From contig JBBQWW010000002.1 of NCBI GenBank assembly GCA_038210245.1, positions 62,001 through 126,000 on the forward strand: DNA of 64,000 bases, in the 5' to 3' direction. Under the pieces are notes generated by a model, which saw only the letters and a program-made list of their open reading frames with translations, was not told the DNA's origin and searched no databases. Below, in pieces: positions 45,942-55,174 of this stretch. Origin of the DNA: Bog-756 sp038210245. Lineage in GTDB: Bacteria > Actinomycetota > Acidimicrobiia > Acidimicrobiales > RAAP-2. Within the stretch, counting starts at the first letter, position 1. Every line of letters starts with the position of its first letter. The translations under genes and the position numbers were made by a program.

Positions 45942-46728
45942 CCTTGGCGGCCACGAAGGCCTCGGCCCACGGCCCGGTCTGCACCCGCAGGGCGGGCCGC
46001 TCGGACTGGAGCACACCCAGGATGACCTCGGCCACCTTTTCGGCCGTCTGGGCGGCGTCGGAACCGAACTCGGCCATCACGCGGTTCAGGTAGGCCTGCA
46101 GGGCGGGCAGGTAGGGTCCGGCCGCCTCGAACAGGGCCCCGATGTCCACGCCCACGTTATTGACGAACTCGGTGGTGACCGGGCCCGGCTCCACGATCGA
46201 CACCCCGACGCCCACCGTCCCGGCCACCGGGGCCAGGCTCTCGAGGAACCCCTCCACGGCGAACTTGGCCGCGCAGTAGGCCTCGTTGAACGGCTGACCC
46301 ACTGCGCCGCCCACGCTGGACACGGTGATGACCCGCCCACCCGATGCCCGCAGGTGGGGCATGGCCGCCTTGGTCATGGCCACCACCCCGAAGTAGTTGA
46401 CCTCCATCACCTTGCGCATGTCCTCCATGGACACGTGCTCGATGGTGCCCACGTAGCCGGCCCCGGCGTTGTTGACCAGGGCGTCGAGACCGCCGTGGTC
46501 GGCTACCACCCCGTTGATGCCGGCCCCGATGGAGGCGGCGTCGGTGACGTCGAGGGTCCGGATGTCGAGCTCCACCCCGGCCGCGTCCGCCGCCGACCGT
46601 AGGGCGTCACCGCCGGCCGGACTCCGCAGGGTGGCCACGGTCCGGTAGCCGGCACCGGCGGCGGCCACGGCGGTGGCCAGGCCGATGCCGGACGAGGTAC
46701 CGGTGACGAGGAGGACGGGTGGAGCCAT
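45886..46728 (-). CDS. Short-chain dehydrogenase/reductase
   Basis: 280 residues from the ATG at 46728 (AAAGG upstream). Classical SDR: LLVTGTSSGIGLATAVAAA binds the cofactor, NNAGAGYVG, catalytic Ser in VSSVGGAVGQPFNEAYCAAKF with Tyr and Lys (YCAAK). Retinol dehydrogenase-like SDRs of this type reduce or oxidise ketones and alcohols. Divergent from the P450 gene, which suggests joint catabolism. Confidence 0.88.
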   Translation of the reverse strand: MAPPVLLVTGTSSGIGLATAVAAAGAGYRTVATLRSPAGGDALRSAADAAGVELDIRTLDVTDAASIGAGINGVVADHGGLDALVNNAGAGYVGTIEHVSMEDMRKVMEVNYFGVVAMTKAAMPHLRASGGRVITVSSVGGAVGQPFNEAYCAAKFAVEGFLESLAPVAGTVGVGVSIVEPGPVTTEFVNNVGVDIGALFEAAGPYLPALQAYLNRVMAEFGSDAAQTAEKVAEVILGVLQSERPALRVQTGPWAEAFVAAKVSDLDGSAVLGETSTWVV

Positions 46729-46896
46729 GGGACGACCTTTCGGAGGGAACCGCCCCACAGTAGGGAGGATGTCCGGCCGTCACAATGCCGACCGACGCCG
46801 CTCGGGGTCTGGCGACGATGGGCCGGGCGGACCCCGCTCACGGTTGAGGTCGGCCCGGAACCGGCCCGCCGGGTCATCCCAGTACCATCGGGGGCG

Positions 46897-48246
46897 GTGA
46901 CCTCTTCGACCACGGACCCCAGTGCCGGCTCGACCACCGCATCCGGCGCCACCCCCGGGCACCACGGCTCCCGGGGCCATACAGACGCCGTCCCGCCGCT
47001 GACGTCGCCGGTCGCCCCCGGCCACCTGGTCTTCGACCCCTTCGATCCGACGTGGTCGAGCGACCCGTTCCCCCTCTACGCCGACCTGCGGGAACGGGCG
47101 CCCATCCACCGGAACGAGATGGGTTTCTGGGTGGTGGCCCGCCACGCCGACTGCCTGGCCGTCCTCCGGGACCGCCGGGCCAGCTCCGACAGCCTGAACG
47201 TGGCCGTGGAGCGCATGCCCGAGGGCTTCCGGACCCCCTTGGCCGAGGACGACCCGGTGGCCCAGGCCATGCTGGACATGCGGCCGTTCCTGTTCCGGGA
47301 CCCGCCGGACCACACCCGGCTGCGGGGCCTGGTGTCCAAGGCCTTCACCCCCAAGGTGGTGGAGTCCCTGCGGGCGGGGACCCAACGGGTGGTGGACGAG
47401 CTGCTCGACGCCGCCTGGGAGCAGGATGAGGTCGACCTGCTCGAGGCCTTCGCCTACCCGCTGCCCGTGCGGGTCATCTGCGACCTGTTGGGGGTGCCGC
47501 TCGAGGACCAGGACCGGTTCAAGGGGTGGTCCAACGCCCTGGCCCGGGGCCTCGACCCCGACTTCCTCCTCACCGAGGAGGTCATCGCCGCCCGAGGGGA
47601 GGCCGTGCTCCAGTTCGCCCAGTACTTCTTCGAGCTGTTGGCCGAGCGCAAGCGGGACCCGGGCGAGGACCTGCTCAGCCGACTGGTGGCCGCCGAGGAC
47701 GGCGGCACCGTGCTCAGCGAGACCGAGATGCTGTCCACGTGCATCCTGCTGCTGGTGGCCGGCCACGAGACGACGGTCAACCTCATCGCCGGCGGCACCC
47801 TGGCCCTCCTGCACCACCCCGACCAGCTGGAGCGGTTCCGCACCGACCCCGGGGTGACCCGCAGCGGGGTGGAGGAGATGCTGCGCTACGTGTCCCCGGT
47901 GCAGCTCACCGGAAGGGCCCTCACCGAACCGTGTGCGTTCGGCGGTGTGGAGTTCGCCGCCGGCGACTTCGCCATGCTCCTCCTCGCCTCCGGCAACCAC
48001 GACCCCGAGCAGTTCGACGACCCGGAGAGCTTCGACGTCACCCGCCAACCCAACAACCACCTGGGATTCGGCTTCGGGATCCACCACTGCCTCGGAGCGC
48101 CCCTGGCCCGCATGGAGACCCAGGTGGCATTGACCTCACTGGTGCGGCGGGCCCCGGACCTGGCCCTCACCGTGGACGACGTGGCCTACAAGTCCAACGT
48201 GGTCCTACGCGGGATGGAGTCGTTGCCCGTGGCCATGCGGGGCTGA
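46897..48246 (+). CDS. Cytochrome P450
   Basis: 449 residues. I-helix LLLVAGHETTVNLIAGG (oxygen-activating Thr in AGHETT), ExxR in EEMLRYVS, and heme-binding FGFGIHHCLGAPLAR with the Cys ligand. The first 40 residues are a polar Ser/Thr/Gly extension. Soluble bacterial type, needing a ferredoxin and reductase not encoded next to it. GTG start 8 bases after TACCAT (46883-46888), suggesting a leaderless message. Substrate unknown; the neighbourhood (SDR, LLM enzyme, amidase) suggests a catabolic block. Confidence 0.92.
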   Translation: MTSSTTDPSAGSTTASGATPGHHGSRGHTDAVPPLTSPVAPGHLVFDPFDPTWSSDPFPLYADLRERAPIHRNEMGFWVVARHADCLAVLRDRRASSDSLNVAVERMPEGFRTPLAEDDPVAQAMLDMRPFLFRDPPDHTRLRGLVSKAFTPKVVESLRAGTQRVVDELLDAAWEQDEVDLLEAFAYPLPVRVICDLLGVPLEDQDRFKGWSNALARGLDPDFLLTEEVIAARGEAVLQFAQYFFELLAERKRDPGEDLLSRLVAAEDGGTVLSETEMLSTCILLLVAGHETTVNLIAGGTLALLHHPDQLERFRTDPGVTRSGVEEMLRYVSPVQLTGRALTEPCAFGGVEFAAGDFAMLLLASGNHDPEQFDDPESFDVTRQPNNHLGFGFGIHHCLGAPLARMETQVALTSLVRRAPDLALTVDDVAYKSNVVLRGMESLPVAMRG

Positions 48247-48288
48247 CGGCCGGACCGGTCGCCGGACCGGTGGCGGTTCAGCCCCGGC

Positions 48289-49164
48289 TCACGACGCCGC
48301 GGCCCGGTCGAACACCGGCTGCAGGGCGTCGAGGGCCTTTTTCACGTCGTCCTCGCTGAAGGGGAGGAGGAGGGCGGCCACCGCGTCCACCCCGGCCTCG
48401 GCGTATCGGCCGGCGATATCGGCGTCGAGGGGCTGGAAGTAGGGACAGACAGTGATGGTCACGTCTGAGCGGGAACGTCCCTCGTCGGCCAACAGTCCGT
48501 CCAGGGTGGCCAGGGGCTCGGCCAGCTGGTCGGGGGTGCGGTTGAAGGTGTGCCATCCCTGGCCGGCCCGGGCCACCCGACGCAGGGCGGCGTCGGACTC
48601 CCCGCCGATGTGGATGGGCGGATGGGGCTGCTGGACGGGCTTGGGGAACATCTGGCACGGGTTGAGGGAGTAGAACTCGCCCTCGTAGGCCGACGTCTCG
48701 TCGCACCACAGCGTGCGCAGCACCTCGAGGTACTCATCGGTCCGCTTGCCCCGCTGCGGCCACGGCACATTGACGGCGTTGAACTCCTCCTCGAGCCAGC
48801 CGACGCCGACACCGAAGTCGACCTGCCCGTTGGACAGCCAGTCGAGGGTGGACACCTCCTTGGCCGTGTACACCGGGTTGCGCTGGGGGAGGAGGAGCAT
48901 GGCCGTGCCCAGTCGGGTGGTGGTGGTGTGGGCGGCGAGATAGGACAGGGTGGTCAAGGGCTCGAGCAGCCCGGTCCCCGAGGGAGCGGGGATGCGACCG
49001 TCCTCGGCGTAAGGGTAGGAGGAGGCGTACTCCTCGAACAGCACCACGTGCTCACCGACCCAGATGGTGCCCACCCCGCGCTCCTCGGCCTCGCGGCCGA
49101 TGACGGCCAACAGCTCGGGCGTGGAGATGGGGCTGGCGGTGGGTACCCACAGGTCGACGCGCAC
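48289..49164 (-). CDS. LLM-class F420-dependent oxidoreductase (TIGR03619-like)
   Basis: 291 residues from the GTG with AAGGAG 7 bases upstream. Luciferase-like barrel: STPELLAVIGREAEERGVGTIWVGEHVV, LGTAMLLLPQRNPVYTAKEVSTLD, FGVGVGWLEEEF, PPIHIGGESDAALRRVA. The N-terminus WVPTAS is family-typical. Probably F420-linked oxidation or reduction of an unknown substrate. Gene lies between P450 and amidase; a short 14-bp repeat is just upstream of its start. Confidence 0.85.
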   Translation of the reverse strand: MRVDLWVPTASPISTPELLAVIGREAEERGVGTIWVGEHVVLFEEYASSYPYAEDGRIPAPSGTGLLEPLTTLSYLAAHTTTTRLGTAMLLLPQRNPVYTAKEVSTLDWLSNGQVDFGVGVGWLEEEFNAVNVPWPQRGKRTDEYLEVLRTLWCDETSAYEGEFYSLNPCQMFPKPVQQPHPPIHIGGESDAALRRVARAGQGWHTFNRTPDQLAEPLATLDGLLADEGRSRSDVTITVCPYFQPLDADIAGRYAEAGVDAVAALLLPFSEDDVKKALDALQPVFDRAAAS

Positions 49165-49185
49165 GGTGGACTCCTTCGGAACGGT

Positions 49186-49222
49186 GGGACGGACGAGACG
49201 GGACGGACGAGACGGGACGGAC
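49186..49222. repeat. Short tandem repeat, 14-bp unit, about 2.6 copies
   Basis: GGGACGGACGAGAC at 49186-49199, again at 49200-49213 and partly at 49214-49222. It lies between the LLM gene start and the amidase stop. Confidence 0.8.
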
Positions 49223-49261
49223 GGTAGCCCCGGGTCTGACATGGGGTCCAGCGAGGCAGGC

Positions 49262-50674
49262 TCAGGCCGGGGCGGTGGGGGCCACCAGGGGCCATGGCTG
49301 CTCCCGCTCGGCCCGTCGGGCCAGGTCCAACAGCAGCTGCTCCTCGTGGTGGCGGCCGATGATCTGCAGTCCCACGGGGAGCCCGTCCACCTGGCCGGCC
49401 GGGATGGACACGGCGGGGTTGCCGGTCAGGTTGGCCGGGATGGTCAGGGCGCCGTTGTTGCCGAGCGCCCGGTCGAAGCCGTACTCCTTGATCAGGTCGA
49501 TCCCACCCACCGTGGTGGGCATGGGGCCGGTGGCGGCGAAGGCGGTGTCCGGGTTGGTGGCACAGAACACGAAGTCGGTCTGCTCGAACAGGGTGGCCAT
49601 CTGCTCGTTGATGTCGATGCGGAACATCTCGGTCCGGCCCGCCGTCTGCACGTCGAGGTGGTGGGTGGCCAGGTTGAGGCCGAGCTGGATCTCGGGGGTG
49701 AGGTCGTCGTTGCACCCGGGGTAACGGTCGCCCAACTCCCCGGCCAGCCCGACCACGTTGGACATGACCCACTCCAGGCCGCCCTGGGGGAGCTCGACCA
49801 CCATGTCGACCCGGGTGAGTCCGGCCGAGGTGATGAGCGCCTCGGCCAGGGAGGTGATCAGGGCCGCGCCCCGGGGCTCGACGATGGCCGCACCCAGATC
49901 GATGGCGATGACGGCCCGCTTGCCCGAGAGATCGAAGGAGTCGAGGCCGGCCTCCCATCCCTCGACCCGGGGGAGGCTCAGGGTGTCATTGGGGTGGAAA
50001 CCGTTGCAGACGTCGAACCAGCGGGCGGTGTCCCGCACCGAGCGGGACAGGCAGCCCACCACCACGGTGAGGGGCGGCTGGAGGGTGCCCGGTCCCCGCG
50101 GGATGCGGCCGTAGGTGGCCTTCAGGCCAAACAGGCCGGTGAAGCCGGCCGGGATGCGGATGGACCCGCCCCCGTCACCGCCGCTGGCGATGGGAAGGAG
50201 GCCGCCGGCCACCGAGGCCGCCGTGCCACCGGAGGAGCCCCCGGGGGTGCGCTCGGGGTTCCACGGGTTGCGGGTGGTCCCGTGCAGCTTGGTGTGGGTG
50301 CAGTTGATGCCACCGAACTCCGAGGCGGTGGTCTGGGCGGCCAGCACGGCCCCGGCGGCCCGCAGGCGGGTGACCTGGGTGGAGTCGTGGTCAGAGACGC
50401 GGTCGGCGAAGACCAGGGATGCTTCGGTGTAGGGCCAGTAGGCCACCGACTCCAGCTCTTTGATGCCCATGGGCACCCCCCCGAAGGGCAGCGAGACGTC
50501 GGCCGCCGCCGCCTGCTCCCGCGCCGACTCCACGGCGACATGGCTGCAGGCGTTGAGCCCCGAGGCCTCGATGGCGGCCAGGGAGGCCTCGAGGGCTTCG
50601 GTCGGAGACAGGGTCCCGGCCCGGAAGGCGTCCACCAGGGAGCAGGCATCGTCGAGCCAGGGCTGATCGGTCAT
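49262..50674 (-). CDS. Amidase signature family enzyme
   Basis: 470 residues from the ATG at 50674; a GTG 6 bases earlier is in frame. Catalytic Ser-cisSer-Lys: GVPMGIKELE (Lys), RTPGGSSGGTAASVAGGLLPIASGGDGGGSIRIPA with the cis-Ser and nucleophile. C-terminal ALTIPANLTGNPAVSIPAG and GLPVGLQIIGRHHEE are typical. The ATG is 8 bases after TAGCGT (50688-50683). Cleaves amides or related bonds; substrate not predictable. Not a GatA because it lacks partner genes and the GatA insertions. Confidence 0.88.
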   Translation of the reverse strand: MTDQPWLDDACSLVDAFRAGTLSPTEALEASLAAIEASGLNACSHVAVESAREQAAAADVSLPFGGVPMGIKELESVAYWPYTEASLVFADRVSDHDSTQVTRLRAAGAVLAAQTTASEFGGINCTHTKLHGTTRNPWNPERTPGGSSGGTAASVAGGLLPIASGGDGGGSIRIPAGFTGLFGLKATYGRIPRGPGTLQPPLTVVVGCLSRSVRDTARWFDVCNGFHPNDTLSLPRVEGWEAGLDSFDLSGKRAVIAIDLGAAIVEPRGAALITSLAEALITSAGLTRVDMVVELPQGGLEWVMSNVVGLAGELGDRYPGCNDDLTPEIQLGLNLATHHLDVQTAGRTEMFRIDINEQMATLFEQTDFVFCATNPDTAFAATGPMPTTVGGIDLIKEYGFDRALGNNGALTIPANLTGNPAVSIPAGQVDGLPVGLQIIGRHHEEQLLLDLARRAEREQPWPLVAPTAPA

Positions 50675-50736
50675 GGACACCGACGCTACCGGTCCGGGGA
50701 GGGCCGTGGAGGGGGACGGCGGGTGTCTGCTCTAGG

Positions 50737-50788
50737 CGTCCGACCGGCGCGTCCGACCGGCCCGTCCGACCGGCCCGTCCGACCGGCC
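50737..50788. repeat. Tandem 13-bp repeat, four copies
   Basis: CGTCCGACCGGC plus G or C repeats four times from 50737 to 50788, in the gap between divergent amidase and polyphosphate glucokinase genes. Units end in CGGCG or CGGCC. Confidence 0.85.
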
Positions 50789-50872
50789 CCCGGCCCCGGC
50801 GTCCGCCCTGCCCCACCACCACCGGGTGCTGTGGTGCGGTGGGTGGCGGGCCGCAGTGTCTAGCGTGTGGGC

Positions 50873-51721
50873 ATGAGCCCCGACCCCACTCCGGACGAAG
50901 CCGACAACAGCGCCATCGGAGACACCCAGCCCGAGCCAGCCAAGGCCGAGCCCACCCACCCCTTCACCCTGGCCGTGGACATCGGCGGCACCGGTTTGAA
51001 GGCCTCGGTGCTGGATGCCTCGGGAGCCATGGTGGCCGACCGGGTGCGGGTGCCGACCACCTACCCCCTCCCGCCCGACAAGCTGGTCACCATGCTGACC
51101 CGGTTGGTGGCCCCGCTGCCCACGGCGGAGCGGGCGTCGGTGGGGTTCCCGGGGATGGTGCGGGACGGCCTGGTGCTGTCGGCCCCCCACTTCTCCACCA
51201 AGCACGGCCCGGGGAGCCCGGTCGACCACGACCTGGCCAAGCAGTGGTCGGAGTTCGACCTGTCCTCCGAACTGACCCGGTCGTTCGGCCTGCCCACCAA
51301 GGTGGCCAACGACGCCGACATCCAGGCGGCCGCCGTGGTGAAGGGTAAGGGATTGGAGTTGGCCATCACCCTCGGCACCGGGTTCGGCACCGGGGTCTTC
51401 TACCAGGGCCAGCTCATGCCCCACCTCGAGATCGCCCACCAGCCGTTCCGCAAGGGCGAGACCTACAACGAGCAGTTGGGTGAGGCCACCCGCAAGGAGA
51501 TCGGCGAGGAGCGGTGGAACAAGCGGGTCCACAAGGCCATCGCCAACCTCCGGGCCCTGATGTTCTTCGACCACCTCTACATCGGCGGCGGGAACTCCCG
51601 CCGGGTGTCCCGCCACAACCTGGCCGACGACATCACCATCGTGGACAACACGGCCGGGATCCTGGGGGGGATCAAACTGTGGGAGGTGGACCACGTGGCC
51701 GTCAACGACGCGGTCTCCTGA
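50873..51721 (+). CDS. ppgK: Polyphosphate glucokinase
   Basis: 282 residues. ROK-family sugar kinase that can phosphorylate glucose with polyphosphate as well as ATP. Phosphate-1 motif LAVDIGGTGLKASVLD, ASVGFPGMV, NDADIQAAAVV and LAITLGTGFGTGVFYQGQL; length and the absence of the ROK zinc motif fit actinobacterial PPGK. The first 30 residues are a polar extension. TAGCGT (50861-50866) ends 6 bases before the ATG, a leaderless arrangement. It faces a CHAD-domain gene. Confidence 0.88.
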   Translation: MSPDPTPDEADNSAIGDTQPEPAKAEPTHPFTLAVDIGGTGLKASVLDASGAMVADRVRVPTTYPLPPDKLVTMLTRLVAPLPTAERASVGFPGMVRDGLVLSAPHFSTKHGPGSPVDHDLAKQWSEFDLSSELTRSFGLPTKVANDADIQAAAVVKGKGLELAITLGTGFGTGVFYQGQLMPHLEIAHQPFRKGETYNEQLGEATRKEIGEERWNKRVHKAIANLRALMFFDHLYIGGGNSRRVSRHNLADDITIVDNTAGILGGIKLWEVDHVAVNDAVS

Positions 51722-51765
51722 CCAGGTGACAATAGGGCGGGCGTCCCGGCCCGGGCCCTCCCGTC

Positions 51766-52842
51766 TCAGCCCTGCCAGGCCCGCCAGCGCCGCTCGATGA
51801 CCTTCAGTTCCTTCTTCCAACCCTTGCGGGCCCGGGCGGCGGCGTCCCGCTGCATCTCCACCAACGCGTCCACCGGCCCGCGGAGGTCGCGGTGCTCCTC
51901 GGCCAGCGCCTCGAACCACTCGATGGAGTGGACGGCGTCGTGGAGGTCGCCCAGCTTGCTCTGGAGGGCTTCGGCCGAACGGGCCGTCTTCTTGGCCGGA
52001 CCCCCGGCCACCAGGGCCACCGTCTCGCACCCGTAGCGCAGGTCCTTGAGCCGGATCCGGAGCTTGTGGAGGTTGGCGTCGGTCGAGTCCTTGCGGGCCG
52101 ACCGGGCCGCACCCCGCAGGTCGTGCCAGGCCCGGTGGAGCATCACCGGGAGGAGCTCACCGGCCGGCCGCTGGGCCTTGGCCTTGAACTCCGGGCCGTC
52201 CCACAGCACCATCATCTGCTCGTTGAGCTGGAACCGGCGAGCCCCGCCGCGCTCGGTGGCCACGGCGGCCAGGGCGGCGGCCATCCGCAGGCCCACCACC
52301 GAGTCCAGGCGGTCCACCGCGTCGGGATCGAGGACCTCGGGGCCCTGGACGGTGATCAGGTCCGAGAGGATGTGGAGGTCCCGCACCAGGCCCAGGCGAC
52401 CGCCGTACCAGGCCAGCTCGGCCCGCAGCGACGTGCCCCACGACGGGTCCACGAGCAGGCGGAAGGTGCGCAGGTTGGAGCGGATGCGGCGCAGGGCCAC
52501 CCGGCTCTGATGGACCCGCTCCACCTCACCGGTCCGGCGCTGGGCCCCGTTGAGGGACGTCGAGGCCGACTGGGCCCACAGCGGTCGATCGGCCAGGCGG
52601 ACGCTCAGGGGGCTGGCGATGGCCTCGGGGGTCGGGGCGCCGAGGGACGGGGCGTCGAGCAGCTCTTCGTCCATGTCGTTGAGCAGGAAGGTGCGGGCGG
52701 CCTGGGCCAGCACCCGGTGGAGCACCATCCCCGCCGAGGGATCGGCCAGGGCATCGTCCTCCCGGACCACGTCCATCCGGTCGATGGGCGTCGAAGGGTC
52801 ACCCGACGTCCGGCGTTTCTTCGACTTCGGTGCGGTGGCCAT
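51766..52842 (-). CDS. CHAD-domain protein
   Basis: 358 residues from an ATG preceded by AGGAGG. Helical repeats with the conserved basic and histidine positions: VHQSRVALRRIRSNLRTFRLL, NLHKLRIRLKDLRYGCE, ALQSKLGDLHDAVHSIEWF. CHAD domains bind inorganic polyphosphate through these conserved basic residues. The domain fills most of the protein (residues 40-350). Its gene is convergent with polyphosphate glucokinase, 44 bases away, supporting a polyphosphate role. No CYTH domain is attached. Confidence 0.88.
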   Translation of the reverse strand: MATAPKSKKRRTSGDPSTPIDRMDVVREDDALADPSAGMVLHRVLAQAARTFLLNDMDEELLDAPSLGAPTPEAIASPLSVRLADRPLWAQSASTSLNGAQRRTGEVERVHQSRVALRRIRSNLRTFRLLVDPSWGTSLRAELAWYGGRLGLVRDLHILSDLITVQGPEVLDPDAVDRLDSVVGLRMAAALAAVATERGGARRFQLNEQMMVLWDGPEFKAKAQRPAGELLPVMLHRAWHDLRGAARSARKDSTDANLHKLRIRLKDLRYGCETVALVAGGPAKKTARSAEALQSKLGDLHDAVHSIEWFEALAEEHRDLRGPVDALVEMQRDAAARARKGWKKELKVIERRWRAWQG

Positions 52843-52973
52843 GCCCTCGTCCTCCTGTGCACAGAGTAGGAGGTCGGCCCCGGGGTACCGGCGCTGGTCG
52901 TCCGACCCCGGATGGATCGGCCCGGCCGTGGTCCCCCGGCGGGCCCCGCACCGCCCCCGTCTACTGTGGCCCC

Positions 52974-53918
52974 ATGTTCGCCGTCACCATCGTCGAAGGT
53001 TCGCTGGTCTGGCAGGAGCATCCCGACCCGGTGCCCGGCCCCGGTGACCTGCTGGTGGCGGTGCGGGCCGCCGGCATCAACGCCGCCGACCTGATGCAGC
53101 GTCGTGGCCTCTACCCGGCCCCACCCGGGGCGCCGGCCGACATCCCGGGCCTGGAGCTGGCCGGCGAGGTGGTGGCCGTCGGGGCCGGCACCCACCGCTT
53201 CGGGGTGGGCGACCGGGTGATGGCCATCACCGGGGGCGGGGGCCAGGGCCAGTTGGCGGTGGTGCCCGAGTCCGTGGCCCTGCCCGTCCCCGACGCCGTG
53301 GGGTGGGACCGGGCCGGGGGGTTCCCCGAGGCCTTCTCCACCGCCTTTGACGCCCTCTTCTCCCAGGCCGGCCTCAGCGCCGGCGACCGGGTGCTCGTCT
53401 CGGGAGCGGCCGGCGGCGTGGGCACCGCCGCCGTGCAGTTGGCCCATGCCGCCGGGACCCACGTGGTGGCCTCGGTCCGGAACCCGGACCGCCGGCCGCA
53501 GGTGGCCCTGCTCGGGGCCGATGAGGTCATCGATCCGGCCGAAGTGGCCGACTACGGCCCCTACGACGTCTCGCTCGAGCTGGTGGGCGGGCCCAACCTG
53601 GCCACCACCCTCCCGTTGATGGCGGTGGGTGGCCGCACCGTGGTCATCGGGGTGGGCGCCGGGGCCAAGGTCGAGCTCAACCTGTTGGCCCTGATGGCCA
53701 GCCGCTCCACCATCGGGGGGTCCATGCTGCGGGCCCGCACGGTGGAGGAGAAGGCCGAGGTGGCTCGGGTGGTGGAGGGGTTCGCCGTGGGCCTGCTGGC
53801 CGAAGGGGTGGTGGAGGTCCCGGTGGCCGAGCGGTTCCCCATGGACCAGGCCGAGGCGGCCTACGAGCGGTTCGCGGCGGGTGGGAAGTTCGGGAAGATC
53901 GTCCTGCTCAACGAGTGA
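52974..53918 (+). CDS. Zinc-independent medium-chain quinone oxidoreductase (QOR-like)
   Basis: 314 residues. MDR fold: GroES-like N-half (VRAAGINAADLMQRRGLYP, GLELAGEVVAVG) and Rossmann motif VLVSGAAGGVGTAAVQLAHAAG. No structural or catalytic zinc ligands. Start ATG is 6 bases after TACTGT (52962-52967), a leaderless arrangement. NADPH-dependent reduction of quinones or enones is the general activity. Confidence 0.88.
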   Translation: MFAVTIVEGSLVWQEHPDPVPGPGDLLVAVRAAGINAADLMQRRGLYPAPPGAPADIPGLELAGEVVAVGAGTHRFGVGDRVMAITGGGGQGQLAVVPESVALPVPDAVGWDRAGGFPEAFSTAFDALFSQAGLSAGDRVLVSGAAGGVGTAAVQLAHAAGTHVVASVRNPDRRPQVALLGADEVIDPAEVADYGPYDVSLELVGGPNLATTLPLMAVGGRTVVIGVGAGAKVELNLLALMASRSTIGGSMLRARTVEEKAEVARVVEGFAVGLLAEGVVEVPVAERFPMDQAEAAYERFAAGGKFGKIVLLNE

Positions 53919-53974
53919 GGCACCGCACCCGGCGCCAGCCGACAGACCGGTCCCGGGGCCGTGCCGGCCCGGCC

Positions 53975-55174
53975 TCAGCGGGAGGCGATCACCGACGAGC
54001 CGTGCCCGAACAGTCCCTGGTTGGCCGTGATGCCGACCCGGGCCCCCTGCACCTGGCGGGCCCCGGCCTGGCCCCGCAGCTGCCAGACCAGCTCGCACAC
54101 CTGGGCGATGGCCTGGGCGGGGATGGCCTCCCCGAAGCACGACAGTCCTCCACTGGCGTTGACCGGCACCCGGCCCCCGATGGTGGTGTCGCCGTCCCGG
54201 AGGAGGCGCTCGGCCTCACCCTCCTTGCACAGCAGGATGTCCTCGTACCAGTCGAGTTCGAGGGCGGAGGAGAGGTCGTAGACCTCGGCCAGGCTGACGT
54301 CCTCGGGCCCGATGCCGGCCTCCTCGTAGGCGGCCATGGCCACCGACTGCTTGAAGCCCGGGCCCACGGTGTCGGTGGTGACGGCGGAGTCGGTGGTGAT
54401 GCCGGGCATGTCCAGCACGGTCTGGGGGAAGATCGGGGTCACCGTGGACACGGCGTCGATGGTGACCAGGTCGTCGACGCCGGTGTGCCGTCGGGCGAAC
54501 TCCATGCTGCACAGCACCAGGGCGGCCCCGCCGTCCGAGGTGGCACAGATCTCGAGCAGGCGGAGCGGGTCGGCCACCATGGGGGAGGCCAGCACGTCCT
54601 CCACCGTCACCGTCTTGCGGTAGCGGGCGTTGGGGTTCTCCAGCCCGGCCGACGCGTTCTTGACCTTGACGGCGGCGAAGTCGGCCTCGGTGGCCCCGAA
54701 CAGCTCCATCCGGCGGCGGGCGTAGAGGGCGAAGTAGGTGGGGTTGGTGGCCCCGATGAGGTGGAAGCGCAGCCAGTCCGGATCGTCCTTGCGCTCGCCT
54801 CCCACCGGCTTGAAGAAGCCCTTGGGCGTGGTGTCGGCCCCGACCACCAGGGCCACGTCGCACAGTCCGGCCAGGATCTGGGCCCGGGCGTTGTTGATGG
54901 CCTGGGCCCCCGAGGCGCAGGCGGCGTAGGCCGAGGAGACGCGGGCCCCGGTCCACCCCAGGGCCTGGGCAAAGGTGGCCCCGGCGATGAAGCCGGGGTA
55001 GCCGTTGCGGATGGTGTCGGCCCCGGCCACGTACTGGATGTCCGTCCAGGGCAGGCCGGCCTCGGCCAGGGCGTCGCCGGCGGCGGCCAGGCCGTACTCC
55101 ACGAAGTTTCGGCCCCACTTGCCCCAGGGGTGCATGCCCGCCCCCAGCACGGCCACCCGCTTGTCGTCAGGCAT
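53975..55174 (-). CDS. Thiolase-like lipid-transfer protein (SCP-x/Ltp type)
   Basis: 399 residues. Thiolase fold: nucleophile-type Cys in YAACASGAQAI, EVYDLSSALELDW and GGLSCFGEAIPAQAIAQ. The C-terminal ITANQGLFGHGSSV lacks the usual second catalytic Cys of degradative thiolases. Such proteins cleave steroid or branched side chains, often together with a DUF35 partner, which is the next gene (8-base overlap). Together they may be a retro-aldolase or thiolase pair in sterol or fatty-acid breakdown. Confidence 0.82.
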   Translation of the reverse strand: MPDDKRVAVLGAGMHPWGKWGRNFVEYGLAAAGDALAEAGLPWTDIQYVAGADTIRNGYPGFIAGATFAQALGWTGARVSSAYAACASGAQAINNARAQILAGLCDVALVVGADTTPKGFFKPVGGERKDDPDWLRFHLIGATNPTYFALYARRRMELFGATEADFAAVKVKNASAGLENPNARYRKTVTVEDVLASPMVADPLRLLEICATSDGGAALVLCSMEFARRHTGVDDLVTIDAVSTVTPIFPQTVLDMPGITTDSAVTTDTVGPGFKQSVAMAAYEEAGIGPEDVSLAEVYDLSSALELDWYEDILLCKEGEAERLLRDGDTTIGGRVPVNASGGLSCFGEAIPAQAIAQVCELVWQLRGQAGARQVQGARVGITANQGLFGHGSSVIASR

